In this document: positions 1 through 6,842 of the stretch, in pieces
How positions within the stretch are numbered: position 1 is the first letter of the stretch
Layout of the letters: each line of letters opens with the position of its first letter
NCBI RefSeq assembly: GCF_014647835.1
Contig: NZ_BMPY01000010.1
Coordinates: forward strand, 124,001-188,000
Direction of reading: 5' to 3'
Source: Microbispora rosea subsp. aerata
Lineage (GTDB): Bacteria; Actinomycetota; Actinomycetes; Streptosporangiales; Streptosporangiaceae
Length of the DNA stretch: 64,000 nt
The notes under the pieces: model-generated
Told to the model about the DNA's origin: nothing
Seen by the model: only the letters and a program-made list of their open reading frames with translations
Databases searched by the model: none
Position numbers and translations under genes: made by a program

Positions 1-2009
1 TGCTGCGCGTGCGCGGTGGACAGCAGCTTGCGCACCGACGCGTCGGCGCCGGGCTCGCTGCCGGCGAGCTGCTTGAGGGTCACCCGCAGCGACAGCGCGT
101 TGATCGAGTGCGCCTCGCAGACCACGCGGGCGAGGTCCTGCCGCTCGACGGCGGTGAGCTCCCGGCCCAGCCGGCCGGCCAGGCCGAGCAGGTCGGGCAC
201 CGAGGCGCCGGTGCCGCCCGAGCCGGACGACAGCGACACCCGCTCGTTCGACAGCGTGTTCCTGGCGACCCGCCAGCCCTCGTTGACCTCCCCGACGACC
301 ATCTCGTCCGGCACGAAGACGTCGTCGAGGAACACTTCGTTGAACAGGTTCTCCCCGGTCATCTCGGTCAGCGGCCGTACGGTGACGCCGGGCGCCTTCA
401 TGTCCACCAGGAAGTACGTGATGCCGTCGTGCTTGGGCTTGGAAGTGTCGGAGCGGGCGATGCAGATGCCCCATTCGGCGACGTGCGCCACCGACGTCCA
501 GATCTTCTGGCCGTTGAGCTTCCAGCCGCCCTCGACCTTCTCCGCCTTCATCTGCAGGGACGCGAGGTCGGAGCCCGCCCCCGGCTCGGAGAAGAGCTGG
601 CACCAGACCAGCTCGCCGCTCAGCGTGGACGGCAGGAACCGCTCCTGCTGCTCCGGCGTGCCGTACGCGACCAGCGACGGCACCACCCACGCGCCGATGA
701 TCATCTGGGGCAGCTTGATCTTGGCCGCCCTGATCTCCTGGTGGATGAGCACCTGCTCCAGCGGGGAGGCCGCGCGGCCCCAGGGCTTGGGCAGGTGCGG
801 CATGACGAACCCGGCCTTGGCCAGGGCCCGCTTCTGCTCGACGCCCTCCAGCGCGGCGATCTCGGCGAGCTCCGCGCGGATGGCCTCGCGCAGCGGCTCC
901 GCCTCCTCCGGCAGGTCGATCTCCATCTCCCGGGAGACGCCGTCGAGCGCGAGCGCGGCCACCCGGTCGGACCACTCGGAGGAGGGCCCGAGCAGCGCGC
1001 GGATGGTCAGCGCCCGCCGGTAGTAGAGGTGGGCGTCATGCTCGAAGGTGTAGCCGATGCCGCCGAACGTCTGGATGGCGTCCTTGGCGCACTGCACAGC
1101 GGCGTCGGGCGCCATGACGGCGGCGATCGCGGCGGCGTAGCCGCGCTCGGCGCCCTCCGCCCGGGTGGCGTCCCAGACCGTGGCCCGGGCCTGCTCCAGC
1201 GCCACCAGCATGCGCGAGATCTTGTGCTTGACGCCCTGGAACTGGCCGATCGGGCGGCCGAACTGCACCCGGACCTTGGCGTAGTCGGCGGCGGCGGACA
1301 CGCACCAGGCGGCCACCCCGACGGCGTCCGCGCCGAGGACGATCGCGGCGATGTCGCGCACCTCGGTGGCGGTCAACCCGGTCAGCACCCGCTCGGCGGG
1401 CACCCGTACGCCGTCCAGCTCGACCTTGGCCACGCCCCGGGTGAGGTCGAGCGACTTGACCGGGGTGACCGTCGCCTGGGCGGCGTCGACCGCCACCCAC
1501 TCCTCGCCGGCGTCCGTCGTCACGGGCAGGACCAGCGCGTCGGCGACCGCGCCGCCGAGGACGAACCCCGCCGCGCCGGTGATCGTCAGCGCGTCGCCGT
1601 CGCGCGCGCCGCTGATCTGCGCGTCGAGCGCCACCGCGCCGACAAGCGACCCGTCCGCGAGCCCGGGCAGCAGGTCGGCCTGGGCCTTCTTGTTCTCCGA
1701 GGCGAGGATCGCGGCGCCGGCGAGGACGGTCGGCACCATCGGGCCCGGGGCCACGCGCTCCGACAGCGCCTCGATCGCCACCGCCGTCTCGAGCAGGCCG
1801 TAGCCGGAGCCGCCGTACTCCTCGGGGATGTGCAGCCCGAGCAGCCCTTGGCCGGCGAGAGCGGACCAGAAGACGGGGCGCTCCTCCGTGCCCGCGTCGG
1901 CGAGGACGCCGACCGTGCTCCGCACCACCTCGGCGGGAACGGCCCGCTCGGCCCAGCCGGTCACCGACTCGCGAAGCGCTTCGTGCTCCTCGCTCAGCCC
2001 GATCGCCAT
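1..2009 (-). CDS. Double-domain acyl-CoA dehydrogenase (3' end outside window)
   Basis: The frame is open for 669 codons from the ATG at 2009 to the window edge. The translation carries two consecutive acyl-CoA dehydrogenase folds. The first half contains a VQFGRPIGQFQGVKHKI stretch and a QTFGGIGYTFEHDAHLYYRR stretch, both typical of the C-terminal domain of the family. The second half restarts with a middle-domain block (LVWCQLFSEPGAGSDLASL, then NGQKIWTS). Proteins of this family oxidise acyl-CoA thioesters at the alpha-beta bond using FAD in fatty acid or steroid side-chain degradation; fused double-length forms are known in actinomycetes. A GGAGG at 2015-2019 lies 5 nt before the ATG and fixes the start. 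The substrate cannot be told from sequence. The family call is firm. Confidence 0.9.
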   Translation of the reverse strand, partial: MAIGLSEEHEALRESVTGWAERAVPAEVVRSTVGVLADAGTEERPVFWSALAGQGLLGLHIPEEYGGSGYGLLETAVAIEALSERVAPGPMVPTVLAGAAILASENKKAQADLLPGLADGSLVGAVALDAQISGARDGDALTITGAAGFVLGGAVADALVLPVTTDAGEEWVAVDAAQATVTPVKSLDLTRGVAKVELDGVRVPAERVLTGLTATEVRDIAAIVLGADAVGVAAWCVSAAADYAKVRVQFGRPIGQFQGVKHKISRMLVALEQARATVWDATRAEGAERGYAAAIAAVMAPDAAVQCAKDAIQTFGGIGYTFEHDAHLYYRRALTIRALLGPSSEWSDRVAALALDGVSREMEIDLPEEAEPLREAIRAELAEIAALEGVEQKRALAKAGFVMPHLPKPWGRAASPLEQVLIHQEIRAAKIKLPQMIIGAWVVPSLVAYGTPEQQERFLPSTLSGELVWCQLFSEPGAGSDLASLQMKAEKVEGGWKLNGQKIWTSVAHVAEWGICIARSDTSKPKHDGITYFLVDMKAPGVTVRPLTEMTGENLFNEVFLDDVFVPDEMVVGEVNEGWRVARNTLSNERVSLSSGSGGTGASVPDLLGLAGRLGRELTAVERQDLARVVCEAHSINALSLRVTLKQLAGSEPGADASVRKLLSTAHAQ

Positions 2010-2177
2010 AAGATCCTCCAGCGCTAGTCCCGGTAGAACCATATTCTAGAGGAATGTTCGTCGGCTAGACGCGGCCCGGAGCACCCGGGTATCGGCCGTC
2101 CCGGAGGCCCGTCATGACCTGCGATTGCCCCGGCGCGCCGCCTTGCGGCGGCCGTTCGCGCGGATAGACAGGGGACT

Positions 2178-3272
2178 ATGCAGCTCTCACGGAAGGTCCT
2201 CCGCACGGTCGCCGGACCGGCCGTCGCCGCGCTGGTCGCGGGGGGATGCGCGGCGGGGTCCACGCCGGGCGAGACCACCCCTCCGGCCACCCCGCCGGCG
2301 GCGGGGGCGACGGGCACGGAGGCGCCCCTGCCCACCCGCCCGATCGAGCTCGAGACGACCTACGAGCAGGTCATCAAGCGGGTCCTTCCGTCGATCGTGC
2401 AGATCACCACCGGGCAGGCGCTCGGCTCGGGCATCGTCTACGACACCGCCGGCCACATCCTGACCAACGCCCACGTCGTGGGCGCCGCCACGCAGTTCCG
2501 GGTCACGCTGGCGACCGGCGGCAAGCCGAGGAGGGCCCGGCTGGTGAGCTCCTATCCCCAAGGAGACCTGGCCGTCATCAAGGTCGACGATCCCACCGGG
2601 CTCACGCCCGCGACCTTCGGCCGCTCCGCGAGCCTCAAGGTCGGGCAGATCGTGCTCGCGATGGGCAACCCGCTCGGCTTCTCCGGCAGCGTGACCCAGG
2701 GCATCGTGTCGGCCCTGGGCCGCACGGTGACGGGCGAAAGGCACGCCGGCGGCGGAGCCGCGACCATCGCCAACGCCATCCAGACCTCCGCGCCCATCAA
2801 CCCCGGCAACAGCGGCGGCGCCCTGGTGGACCTGTCCGGCCAGGTCATCGGCATTCCGACGCTGGCCGCCGTCGACCCCAACCAGGGCACCGCGCCCGGC
2901 CTCGGCTTCGCCATCCCGAGCGACACGGCGACCGACATCGCCCGCCAGATCATCACGTACGGCCGGGTCGTCAACAGCCACCGGGCGGCCCTCGGCGTAC
3001 GGGTCGGCACGGCGGTCGACGCGGACGGCAACCCGGTCGGCGTGGCCGTCGGCGCGGTCACCCCCGGCGGCGGCGCGGACAAGGCGGGCATCCGCCCCGG
3101 CGACGTGATCGTGAAGGTCAACGGCACGCCCACCCCGACCGCCAGCGCCCTGGCGCAGATCCTGGTGACGCTCAGGCCGGGCGACAAGGCCCAGGTCGAG
3201 CTGCTGCGACCGGGCGGCGTCAGGAGCACGGTCGCCGTCGTGCTCGGCGAACTGCCCGCCGCCGGAGACTGA
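2178..3272 (+). CDS. HtrA-like trypsin/PDZ serine protease, lipoprotein
   Basis: This is a 364-residue exported protease. The N-terminus is a lipoprotein signal with a lipobox ending at Cys24 (LVAGGC), followed by a Pro/Thr/Ala-rich linker to about residue 55. The trypsin-like domain shows the full triad: His99 in ILTNAHVVG, Asp130 in QGDLAVIKVD and Ser212 in NPGNSGGAL. One PDZ domain covers about 268-355 and includes the KAGIRPGDVIVKVNG loop. It is therefore probably an active envelope quality-control or signalling protease of the HtrA/DegP group, anchored to the outer face of the membrane. An AGGGG lies just before the ATG at 2178. It is transcribed away from the acyl-CoA dehydrogenase and upstream of the deaminase. 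Confidence 0.92.
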   Translation: MQLSRKVLRTVAGPAVAALVAGGCAAGSTPGETTPPATPPAAGATGTEAPLPTRPIELETTYEQVIKRVLPSIVQITTGQALGSGIVYDTAGHILTNAHVVGAATQFRVTLATGGKPRRARLVSSYPQGDLAVIKVDDPTGLTPATFGRSASLKVGQIVLAMGNPLGFSGSVTQGIVSALGRTVTGERHAGGGAATIANAIQTSAPINPGNSGGALVDLSGQVIGIPTLAAVDPNQGTAPGLGFAIPSDTATDIARQIITYGRVVNSHRAALGVRVGTAVDADGNPVGVAVGAVTPGGGADKAGIRPGDVIVKVNGTPTPTASALAQILVTLRPGDKAQVELLRPGGVRSTVAVVLGELPAAGD

Positions 3273-3350
3273 GCCCGATCCTGACAAAGTGGTGTGAGAT
3301 ACCGAGGACTCGCCTGGTGCCGCATTTGCCCAGGCTGTTACGTTCGGGTG

Positions 3351-4391
3351 GTGATCTCCCCGGAACTCACCCGGTTCATCGCCGGGCTCCCCAAGGCGGA
3401 ACTGCACGTGCACCACATCGGCGCGGCGTCACCCCGCATCGTCGCCGAGCTCGCCGCGCGCTACGAGGGCGCGACGGCCGTGCCCGCCGATCCCGCGCTG
3501 GTCGAGGCCTTCTACGACTTCCGCGACTTCGCCCACTTCCTCCGGGTCTACGCGCAGGTCGTGGATCTGCTGCGGACGCCCGAGGACCTGTGGACGCTGA
3601 TCCACGGCGTGGGCGGCGATCTGGCCGCCCAGCGGGTGCGGTACGCCGAGCTGACCATCACCCCGCAGCCCCACCTGACCCGGGGCTTCGCCCCGGAGGA
3701 GTTCTGCGAGGTGATCGAGGACGCCCGCCGCAGGGTCGAGGCCGACTACGGCACCATCCTGCGCTGGTGCTTCGACATCCCCGGCGTCCCGGGCCCGCCC
3801 GCCGACCAGACGCTGTCCATCGCGCTCGACCAGCGGCCCGACGGCCTGGTCAGCCTCGGCCTCGGCGGCCCGGAGGCCGGGGTGTCCCGCTCGCATTTCG
3901 CCCCGCACTTCGCCGCGGCCCGCGCCGCCGGGCTCCACTGCGTGCCGCACTCCGGCGAGGTCACCGACGCCGGGTACGTCTGGCAGGCCATCCGCGACCT
4001 CGGGGCGGAGCGGATCGGGCACGGCATCCGCAGCGTGGAGGACCCCGCCCTGCTGGAGCACCTGGCCGAGCACCGCATCACGCTGGAGATCTGCCCCACC
4101 TCCAACGTGTGCACCCGGGCCGTGCCCAGCCTGGCCGAGCACCCGCTGCCCGCGCTGGTCGAGGCCGGGGTGCCGATCACGGTGAACAGCGACGACCCGC
4201 CCATGTTCGGCACCGACCTGAACCGGGAGTACGCCGTGGCGGCCGAGCTGCTCTCCCTCGGCGAGAAGGGCGTCGCCGACCTGGCCCGCGCCGCGGTGGA
4301 GGCGTCCTTCCTCGGCGCCGAGGGCAAGTCGGCCCTGCTCGCCGAGATCGACGCGTACGTCGCTCAGAACTCGTCGGCGCCGCCCGGCTGA
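3351..4391 (+). CDS. Adenosine / aminodeoxyfutalosine deaminase family
   Basis: This is a metal-dependent amidohydrolase of the adenosine deaminase family, about 346 residues. Visible motifs are the N-terminal metal site in KAELHVHHIG, the HSGE proton-donor motif (HAGE in most family members), GAERIGHG, and the C-terminal metal site NSDDPPMFGTDLN. The overall wording resembles the actinomycete deaminase assigned to the futalosine route of menaquinone synthesis (6-amino-6-deoxyfutalosine deamination), so this substrate is as likely as adenosine. Tandem GTG codons at 3348 and 3351 are the best starts; an upstream GTG-free extension to 3294 has no family similarity. The last 51 codons lie in a direct repeat that recurs at 5259, so this gene was the copy-1 parent of that duplication. 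Confidence 0.85.
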   Translation: MISPELTRFIAGLPKAELHVHHIGAASPRIVAELAARYEGATAVPADPALVEAFYDFRDFAHFLRVYAQVVDLLRTPEDLWTLIHGVGGDLAAQRVRYAELTITPQPHLTRGFAPEEFCEVIEDARRRVEADYGTILRWCFDIPGVPGPPADQTLSIALDQRPDGLVSLGLGGPEAGVSRSHFAPHFAAARAAGLHCVPHSGEVTDAGYVWQAIRDLGAERIGHGIRSVEDPALLEHLAEHRITLEICPTSNVCTRAVPSLAEHPLPALVEAGVPITVNSDDPPMFGTDLNREYAVAAELLSLGEKGVADLARAAVEASFLGAEGKSALLAEIDAYVAQNSSAPPG

Positions 4392-4433
4392 ACGATGTCG
4401 AAGACGTGCCGGGAGGCGGCACAGACCGTCTCC
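4239..4433. repeat. 195-bp direct repeat, copy 1
   Basis: This segment is repeated 1,020 bp downstream with a single mismatch (4421 a against 5441 g). It contains the 3' end of the deaminase gene and, on the other strand, the last codons of the UTRA gene. Downstream of position 4433 the two copies diverge at once. Immediately before 4239 there is weaker similarity (ccgggag and acg blocks) that may be an older extension. Confidence 0.97.
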
Positions 4434-4457
4434 CGGCACGGGTCCGGCTGAGGTGGG

Positions 4458-4881
4458 TCAGGCGGTCGCGCCCGGTGGCCGCGAGACGGCCACGACGTCC
4501 ACGATGCCGTCGAGCCCGGCGAAGTCCTTCGGGTTGGTGGTGTAGAGAGGAAGCCCGTTGCCGGCGGCGATCGCGGCGATCATCAAGTCGGCCACTCTCC
4601 CGCGTGGCTGCCGGCCGGAGCTTCGAACAGCAGCGCATATCTGGCCATAGATCCGGGCGGCCTCGGCGTCGTAGGGCAGTGGGTCGAAAGTGGCCTCGAC
4701 GTGCTGCAGGACGGCTATCCTCCGCGCGCGCTTGATCGGGTCGGCGGTGGCATGCGGGGCGTCCGACAACTCGCCGAGCGTCACAGCGGTGATCAGGGGA
4801 CGCCTCCGGGAGTTCGGCGGCGTCGAGCAGGGACAGGGCCGCCACGATGTCGGTGTCGAGCACACCTTCCGCATGCCTCAC
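4458..4881 (-). pseudogene. vapC-like PIN-domain toxin with a frameshift
   Basis: The reading starts at GTG 4881, overlapping the antitoxin stop as GTGA, and gives a normal PIN start (GVLDTDIVAALSLLDAAELPE). It then continues in the +1 frame as PLITAVTLGELSDAP and runs to a stop at 4458, including VADLMIAAIAAG and LYTTNPKDFAGLD. The acidic PIN residues (Asp in LDTD, Glu in LGEL, Asp in ADLM, Asp in KDF) are all present once both frames are joined. The simplest reading is one extra T in the GCGTCCCCTG stretch near 4802. The intact relative at 19828 aligns across the break. Toxin activity is therefore probably lost, unless the shift is a sequencing error or a translational recoding. Confidence 0.8.
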
Positions 4882-5165
4882 AGGCCGGTCCCCTCCAGCG
4901 GATCGTCGGGCAGCTCCTGATCGACCACGGCGTCCAGGTCGGCGCGGAGCTCGTCGGCGTCGAGAGCCGGCGCGGTGGCGAACACGGCCAGCACCTCCGC
5001 GGTCGGCACGGCCCGGCGGCGCTTGATCGGAATGACCTCGGCAAGCGGTTCACCGTTGATCGTCAACACATACTGCTGTCCCTGCCGCAGCCCCCGGGTG
5101 ATGCTGCCGGAGTCGCTGACGAACTGCCGCACGCTGACGTCGACCGGCCTGGGTTTGGCACTCAT
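4878..5165 (-). CDS. Phd/YefM-type antitoxin of the flanked module
   Basis: This 95-residue protein begins MSAKPRPVDVSVRQFVSD and has the antitoxin pattern of a short N-terminal DNA-binding fold (QQYVLTINGEPLAEVIPI) followed by an acidic C-terminal tail (ALDADELRADLDAVVDQELPDD) that would wrap the toxin. AGGA lies 8 nt before the ATG at 5165. The gene overlaps the PIN toxin by 4 nt (GTGA), the standard coupling in vapBC operons. Such antitoxins normally repress their own promoter together with the toxin. The module sits entirely between the two 195-bp repeat copies. The antitoxin frame is intact although its toxin is frameshifted. Confidence 0.85.
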   Translation of the reverse strand: MSAKPRPVDVSVRQFVSDSGSITRGLRQGQQYVLTINGEPLAEVIPIKRRRAVPTAEVLAVFATAPALDADELRADLDAVVDQELPDDPLEGTGL

Positions 5166-5258
5166 GAGTCCATCCTGACGGGCCGTACTACGCCGCATCA
5201 CGGCATCTCGCCGACGGGTGCAGCGGGACGTCCCAACGGCCGGGAGCACGTACCCAGC

Positions 5259-5453
5259 GCGGCCGAGCTGCTCTCCCTCGGCGAGAAGGGCGTCGCCGAC
5301 CTGGCCCGCGCCGCGGTGGAGGCGTCCTTCCTCGGCGCCGAGGGCAAGTCGGCCCTGCTCGCCGAGATCGACGCGTACGTCGCTCAGAACTCGTCGGCGC
5401 CGCCCGGCTGAACGATGTCGAAGACGTGCCGGGAGGCGGCGCAGACCGTCTCC
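5259..5453. repeat. 195-bp direct repeat, copy 2
   Basis: This is the second copy of the segment at 4239-4433. In this copy the deaminase part is an orphan 3' fragment with no start, while the opposite-strand UTRA gene is complete. In copy 1 it is the other way round. The toxin-antitoxin module plus one repeat length (1,020 bp) therefore lies exactly between two genes that were originally tail to tail and overlapping. Confidence 0.97.
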
Positions 5454-5938
5454 AGCACGTGAATCGGCAGGTCGTCGGCCGAGTAGGCGGCCCGCACGAT
5501 CTGGACCACCCACTCGCCGGGGTCCAGCGCCAGCGTCGCCGCCTCGTCGCCCCGCGGCGGCCGGGCGACCAGGTGCTCCTCCGCCCGCCCGAAGCGGTGG
5601 CCCCGCTCCTCGATGCGCGCCTGCAGGCTCGGCGACAGGAAGCCCGGCTCGCACAGCGGCGTGTCCGCGAACAGATCGAGCCGCAGGAAGCTCGTGGCGA
5701 CCCGCACCGGCACGTCCCCGGCGAGCAGCAGCTTGCGCCGGGCCAGCACCGCCGTGCCCGGCTCGACCCGCAGCGCGGCGGCCACGTGCTCGGACGCGGG
5801 CTCCGGGCCGACGTACAGCATCCTGCGCCCGGCCCGCACCCCCTGCCGCTCCGCCTCGGTCAGGAACAACGACGCCGACGCCCGTACGGCGGGGTCCGAC
5901 GGCAGCGACCGCCGCACCACGACTTTCGGCTCCCCCAC
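5384..5938 (-). CDS. UTRA-domain protein, GntR-type regulator without HTH
   Basis: This 184-residue protein matches the effector-binding UTRA domain of HutC-type GntR regulators: a chorismate-lyase-like fold with RVEPGTAVLARRKLLLAGDVPV, then TSFLRLDLFADTPL, and a final VLETVCAASRHVFDIVQ. The usual 70-residue winged-helix domain is missing. The GTG start at 5938 has a strong GGGAGGGG at 5944-5951, and a TAGAGT -10-like hexamer lies at 5967-5972, so the short form is probably the real product. It may bind a small molecule without binding DNA, or modulate a full GntR protein. The C-terminal codons lie in repeat copy 2, and in the ancestral layout it overlapped the deaminase gene by 8 bp. Confidence 0.75.
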   Translation of the reverse strand: MGEPKVVVRRSLPSDPAVRASASLFLTEAERQGVRAGRRMLYVGPEPASEHVAAALRVEPGTAVLARRKLLLAGDVPVRVATSFLRLDLFADTPLCEPGFLSPSLQARIEERGHRFGRAEEHLVARPPRGDEAATLALDPGEWVVQIVRAAYSADDLPIHVLETVCAASRHVFDIVQPGGADEF

Positions 5939-6102
5939 GGCACACCCCTCCCACGTACGCTCTCGAACTCTAGTGCCGCGGCGCGGCGGCCGAGTCTGGG
6001 GATCTTCGCGGGGCTACCGCTCGCGCGAGAGTCGGCGGCCACCACCGGAGGGGAGGGTAACGCCAGTGCCCCACCTGGCCTGTCGCGCCCCCGGGGCCAT
6101 AC

Positions 6103-6150
6103 GCGGAAAGGGCGGGGAGGAAGCGAACGCTTCCTCCCCGCCCTTTCCGC
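6103..6150 (-). terminator. Perfect hairpin downstream of tmRNA
   Basis: A 23-bp perfect inverted repeat (arms 6103-6125 and 6128-6150) is rich in G/C with a purine-rich arm. It begins 8 nt after the tmRNA 3' end. It lacks a clear U-tract, as is common for actinomycete terminators. Confidence 0.75.
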
Positions 6151-6157
6151 GGAGACG

Positions 6158-6540
6158 TGGAGGTGGCGGGAATCGAACCCGCGTCCTTCAACACCAAGAC
6201 AGGGCTTCTCCGGGTGCAGCCTGTTTACGCTTTTCTCGGCCCCGGTGATCTCACAGGCGAGTCACCGACAGGCCCAGTCACTGTTTGGTTTCCCGTACGG
6301 CCCCGTGACCGGGCCGAACGGTTTAGCCTTCTAGCGATGCCAGCACCGGGCCGAAGGCGCTCCCGGGCTGACAGAGGTTTCTCGCTGCTTAGGCGGCGAG
6401 GGCCAGGGAAGCCTGGCTAACCTCAGTGCTCTTCTTATTGGCACTTATTGTTCGCGGTCACAGTGTTGACGGGGTTATGTCCGCAGTCCCCGACCCGCTT
6501 CCCCTGACTTGCAATGTCGAAGTCGAAACCGGTCACCCCC
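6158..6540 (-). ncRNA. ssrA: tmRNA (transfer-messenger RNA)
   Basis: The RNA starts with GGGGGTGACCGGTTTCGAC and ends in a T-arm and acceptor (GGGTTCGATTCCCGCC then ACCTCC). The 5' GGGGGTG pairs with the 3' CACCTCC in a 7-bp acceptor stem using one G-U pair. The terminal CCA is not encoded, since ACG follows. The tag reading frame at 6442-6389 gives ANKKSTEVSQASLALAA and a TAA stop, ending in the expected ALAA degron. The RNA rescues stalled ribosomes with SmpB, whose gene lies 2.2 kb upstream in the same orientation. Coordinates are set by the acceptor pairing and should be good to within a few bases. Confidence 0.96.
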
Positions 6541-6842
6541 TGTGGAGTTGTCAACCCGGCCCCGAAGGGCCGGCAACCACAAGCTTACTCATGACAACAC
6601 CGGTGACGCGACCCGAATTCCGGCCGGCGGCCGGGACGCCGAAGCCCCCGGGAACGCGGCCTCTGGCACGCGCCCCGGGGGCCGACCGGCAGGGTCGAGC
6701 CGGTCCGGACGGCAGGGCTCCCCCCGAGATGGAGCCCTGTCCTCATCACGGCGACTGGGCCCGCAACCCCCCAAGCGGGTCCCAGTCACCTAGAAAGACG
6801 CCGATCACCACCCCGATGGTTGCTCGGCCTCGCGAGGATTTT
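6541..6842. other. Non-coding gap between ssrA and the PBP-like gene
   Basis: No credible gene is visible. The stretch must hold the ssrA promoter. A weak candidate is TTGCCG (minus strand, 6571-6576) with GACAAC at 6547-6552, spaced 18 nt. An inverted repeat at 6644-6652/6674-6682 (gcccccggg / cccgggggc) could be the terminator of the PBP-like gene. Neither is strongly supported. Confidence 0.4.

Noticed and set aside
2246-4735. An 829-codon plus-strand frame overlapping the protease and deaminase
   Set aside because: Out of frame with both real genes, Arg/Pro/Gly-rich, no family resemblance.
6158-6240. A stand-alone tRNA gene suggested by the GGTTCGATTCCC-type T-arm
   Set aside because: The T-arm and acceptor belong to the tmRNA; there is no anticodon arm.
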